This document shows positions 61,636 through 64,000 of a stretch of 64,000 nt of DNA, piece after piece. Both the position numbers and the translations under genes were made by a program. The stretch is from the NCBI GenBank assembly GCA_017406925.1, contig JAFQXO010000011.1, positions 248,001-312,000 on the forward strand, given 5' to 3'. The first letter of the stretch is position 1; every line of letters begins with the position of its first letter. The DNA is from Eubacterium sp. (GTDB lineage: Bacteria > Bacillota > Clostridia > Lachnospirales > Lachnospiraceae). Below the pieces are notes generated by a model. That model saw only the letters and a program-made list of their open reading frames with translations. It ran no database searches and was not told where the DNA came from.

Positions 61636-62337
61636 ATGGCAGACAAACAAAAAATTCTTATAGTAGATGACGATGAGAATATCGCAAATCTGATTTCGTT
61701 ATATCTCACGAAAGAATGCTTTGATACGCGCATTGAACATGACGGTCCAGCTGCACTAGAAGCATTCAAGGAGTACGATCCAGATTTAATATTGCTAGAC
61801 ATCATGCTTCCAGGTATGGATGGATACGAAGTATGTCGCCAGATACGCACTACTTCTAAAGTTCCTATCATTATGCTTTCAGCAAAGACTGAAGTATTCG
61901 ATAAGGTTCTGGGACTTGAGCTTGGCGCAGATGATTATATGATTAAGCCTTTCGACTCAAAGGAACTAGTGGCCAGAGTTAAGGCTGTGCTTCGCAGATA
62001 CAGTGAAAAGACTGAAGAAGCTGATACTCCATCAGACAAAGTATTGGAGTATACAGATCTTGTTATAAATCTTGCGAACTATGAAGTTTTATATAAGGGT
62101 AAGCCTGTTGAGATGACTCCTAGAGAGATAGAGTTGCTCTACTTCTTAGCGTCATCGCCTAATCAGGTTTTCACTAGAGAACAACTTTTGGAGCAAATCT
62201 GGGGTTATGACTTTGTCGGAGACACGAGAACGGTCGACGTTCACATCAAGCGTATCCGTGAGAAAATCCCTGATACTAAAGAATGGTCTATCGCTACAGT
62301 TTGGAGCGTAGGCTATAGATTTGAGGTTCACAAATAG
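61636..62337 (+). CDS. OmpR-family response regulator
   Basis: 233 residues. Receiver domain with ILIVDDDENI, the phosphorylation aspartate in LILLDIMLPGMDG and IIMLSAKTEV, KPFDSKELV; then an OmpR/PhoB winged helix with MTPREIELLYFLASSPNQVFTREQLLEQIWGYDFVGDTRTVDVHIKRIREKI. Pairs with the histidine kinase starting nine bases downstream. A GGAGG site follows mutS2. Target genes are not evident here. Confidence 0.95.
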   Translation: MADKQKILIVDDDENIANLISLYLTKECFDTRIEHDGPAALEAFKEYDPDLILLDIMLPGMDGYEVCRQIRTTSKVPIIMLSAKTEVFDKVLGLELGADDYMIKPFDSKELVARVKAVLRRYSEKTEEADTPSDKVLEYTDLVINLANYEVLYKGKPVEMTPREIELLYFLASSPNQVFTREQLLEQIWGYDFVGDTRTVDVHIKRIREKIPDTKEWSIATVWSVGYRFEVHK

Positions 62338-62346
62338 GAGTCTGAT

Positions 62347-63375
62347 ATGAGAATGTCTATTCTAAAGAAATTTTTTATATCATTTTTGCTATTTTTCGCA
62401 CTGTCTTTTATGTGTGTCTATTTGATTGACTATTTTTACTTTACGACACCTGATTCTAGACAGTATGTGAATATAATGTATATCGTTTACTTTATTACTA
62501 TCGCTCTGTCGTTGATTATTTTCTTATCACTCATTCTAATCGTTTATCGTCCACTCAAGAAAATCCGCGTGGCTGCTATGGAGTATGCCAGAGGCAATTT
62601 TGAGTATGACGATTACGACGTGAAATCTGGCGATGAAATTGGTGACGTAGCTGCTTCACTAAAATATATGTCTTCACAACTCTCTAATACTAGAGATTAT
62701 CAGAAAGATTTTATTTCGAATATTTCACACGACTTCAGATCTCCACTCACTTCTATTAAAGGATATCTAGAAGCTATGATTGACGGCACCATTGCTCCTG
62801 CAGACCAGAGAAAGTATTTGCAGATAGTGCTCTCTGAGGCTAATCGACTAGAAAACTTAACGACTGGACTACTCAGCCTCAATGATTACGGCACTGACGG
62901 TATGGAACTTATCGTGGAAGACTTCGATATGGAACAGGTTGTAACTGAGGCTGTCGAGACATTCGAAGGCAGATGTAGAAAGAAAAACATTCAACTCATT
63001 ATGCAGTTTCCAGATGACCATTTCATGGTCAATGGCGACAAAGGCAAATATGCTCAGGTTCTCTACAACTTATTAGACAACGCATACAAGTTTAGTCCTT
63101 CACAGTCACAAATTATTATTACAATATATAACAAGAACGATAGACAGTACTGCTCTGTCAAAGATTTCGGATCTGGAATTAAGCAAGATCAACTAGATAA
63201 GATTTGGCAGAGATTTTATAAGAGTGATACGTCGAGAGGACGCGACAAGGCTGGCAGTGGCATTGGCCTCGCCATCGTAAAAGAGATTATGATGGCACAC
63301 GGCGAGACAATAGATGTCATCTCCACAGAAGGTGTTGGATGCGAGTTTATTTTCTCCCTAAAACAGTCAAAATAG
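62347..63375 (+). CDS. Membrane sensor histidine kinase
   Basis: 342 residues. Two membrane helices (about 10-28 and 42-66) with a short loop between, a HAMP domain (about 68-120), a HisKA domain with the phosphoacceptor in FISNISHDFRSPLTSIKGY, and a HATPase domain with NLLDNAYKFSP, DFGSGIKQDQLDKIWQRFYK and GSGIGLAIVKEI. The extracellular loop is tiny, so it probably senses within the membrane. Partner of the upstream response regulator. No terminator follows. Confidence 0.95.
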   Translation: MRMSILKKFFISFLLFFALSFMCVYLIDYFYFTTPDSRQYVNIMYIVYFITIALSLIIFLSLILIVYRPLKKIRVAAMEYARGNFEYDDYDVKSGDEIGDVAASLKYMSSQLSNTRDYQKDFISNISHDFRSPLTSIKGYLEAMIDGTIAPADQRKYLQIVLSEANRLENLTTGLLSLNDYGTDGMELIVEDFDMEQVVTEAVETFEGRCRKKNIQLIMQFPDDHFMVNGDKGKYAQVLYNLLDNAYKFSPSQSQIIITIYNKNDRQYCSVKDFGSGIKQDQLDKIWQRFYKSDTSRGRDKAGSGIGLAIVKEIMMAHGETIDVISTEGVGCEFIFSLKQSK

Positions 63376-63423
63376 GCGAAAAATCTTGCAAAAAAGTATT
63401 TAAAGTTAGTCATTCCTAACATA

Positions 63424-63452
63424 TTGAATTTTAAAATCCTTTGTTATATCAT
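63424..63452 (+). promoter_or_regulatory. Promoter of ferredoxin gene
   Basis: TTGAAT and TATCAT with a 17-base spacer, 39 bases upstream of the start. Confidence 0.55.
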
Positions 63453-63491
63453 AGATGTACATTATCTGACAAAGATGAAGGAGGCTATATT

Positions 63492-63665
63492 ATGGCATAC
63501 AAAATAACTGATGGATGTATTGGTTGTGGCGCTTGCGAGGGCACATGTCCAGTCGGAGCTATCAAGGCTGCTGGTGATGTGTATGAAATCGATGCCGACG
63601 CTTGTATCGAGTGTGGTGCATGCGCAGGTTCATGTCCAACTGATTCAATAAAACTTGATGACTAA
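63492..63665 (+). CDS. 2[4Fe-4S] ferredoxin
   Basis: 57 residues from the ATG at 63492, chosen for its GAAGGAGG site; in-frame bases further upstream include the promoter. Two CxxCxxCxxxCP clusters (CIGCGACEGTCP and CIECGACAGSCP) show a clostridial-type ferredoxin, the low-potential electron carrier in anaerobic metabolism. Monocistronic, with its own promoter and terminator. Confidence 0.97.
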   Translation: MAYKITDGCIGCGACEGTCPVGAIKAAGDVYEIDADACIECGACAGSCPTDSIKLDD

Positions 63666-63673
63666 TCTTCATC

Positions 63674-63709
63674 AAAAAAAGACTGCCGACATCGGCAGTC
63701 TTTTTTTTT
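63674..63709. terminator. Bidirectional terminator between ferredoxin and dnaB
   Basis: GACTGCCG / CGGCAGTC stem with an ACAT loop, flanked by seven As and nine Ts, so it works for the ferredoxin gene (+) and for dnaB (-). Confidence 0.9.
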
Positions 63710-63715
63710 GCTTTT

Positions 63716-64000
63716 TTATAACTGTTCTTTATTCTTGTTCTCAAACTTAGTGTAATCTGGAAGCCAAACAAGTTCTACTTCTCCAGTAGGGCCGTTACGC
63801 TGTTTAGCTACATTTACTACTACTAAATTCTTATCTTCTAGTTTCTTTTCTCTGTCATAATATCTAGACATCAACATAACCACGTCGGCATCCTGCTCGA
63901 TAGCTCCTGATTCACGAAGATCGGCAAGCATTGGTTTCTTATCCTCTCTCTGTTCAGGGCCACGGTTAAGCTGTGAGAGTGCTATCACTGGAACATTCAA
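63716..64000 (-). CDS. dnaB: Replicative DNA helicase DnaB, C-terminal end only
   Basis: The last 94 or so residues are visible; the start lies beyond the right edge. The sequence has [39 protein letters not shown] and [18 protein letters not shown], the standard end of the DnaB RecA-like domain, with the arginine finger and motif H4. It unwinds the replication fork. Reads towards the terminator at 63674. Confidence 0.95.
   Translation of the reverse strand: MNVPVIALSQLNRGPEQREDKKPMLADLRESGAIEQDADVVMLMSRYYDREKKLEDKNLVVVNVAKQRNGPTGEVELVWLPDYTKFENKNKEQL

Noticed and set aside
63365-63385. Third copy of the AAAATAGGCGAAAA element at the histidine kinase stop.
   Set aside because: Only one arm is present and there is no CCTATTTT partner, so probably chance similarity.

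Overview
This window looks like chromosome of an AT-rich, Gram-positive anaerobe of the Clostridia, most likely Lachnospiraceae. The clues are the low-GC sequence, strong GGAGG ribosome sites, a flavodiiron protein and 2[4Fe-4S] ferredoxin, BspA-type leucine-rich repeat proteins, lysine-rich fibronectin-like tails on secreted enzymes, and the order ftsE-ftsX-M23 peptidase-S41 protease-antiporter-uvrB-uvrA. The assignment is inference; no rRNA gene is present to confirm it.

Positions 1-12540 are an accessory, defence-like island entirely on the minus strand. A seven-gene operon (12481 to 4444) encodes two unrecognised proteins sharing a C-terminal module, a small DUF3293-like protein, a PDDEXK_4-type nuclease-like protein, a TM2 membrane protein, a second small PD-(D/E)XK protein and a large PLD-nuclease/SF2-helicase/DUF3427 protein. 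It is followed by a WYL-domain regulator and a second operon (CbbX/SpoVK-like AAA+ ATPase, unknown protein, leucine-rich repeat protein running off the left edge). Three near-identical 20-bp palindromes, one at each of the three promoters and always 15-16 bp upstream of the -10 box, suggest one WYL-controlled regulon. This is the best candidate for an undescribed system.

Positions 12600-18350 hold envelope and signalling genes: a secreted lipase-like hydrolase, a decayed amino-acid permease, a frameshifted mini-gene, a secreted leucine-rich repeat protein, a 5TM-SpoIIE phosphatase, a DUF4177 protein, and a stand-alone paralogue of one island protein.

Positions 18400-41190 are mostly housekeeping: guaA, a CmpB-like membrane protein, uvrA/uvrB, a Kef-type antiporter with a PII-like partner, an S41 protease, an M23 hydrolase, ftsX/ftsE and a PucR/CdaR-type regulator in one long minus-strand run; then an MsmK-type ATPase and CvfB; a plus-strand pair (membrane protein and secreted ComEC-like metallo-hydrolase); then DegV, flavodiiron protein, an asparagine synthetase lacking its N-terminal cysteine, and a C_GCAxxG_C_C protein.

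Positions 41283-49274 are one 8-kb gene for a 2663-residue secreted protein with ten repeats arranged as a higher-order tandem array plus Thr-rich linkers. Then come a znuACB-type zinc uptake operon ending in an OB-fold-like lipoprotein, a divergent Phd/Doc toxin-antitoxin pair, a patatin-like phospholipase, an alpha/beta hydrolase, alkylation-repair genes, a VanX-like dipeptidase, RlmD-type methyltransferase and YhaM-type nuclease. The right end, mostly plus strand, has mutS2, a two-component system, a ferredoxin and, on the minus strand, the C-terminus of dnaB. No tRNA, rRNA, CRISPR array, insertion sequence or phage structural gene was seen, and no gene-free stretch exceeds 300 bases.
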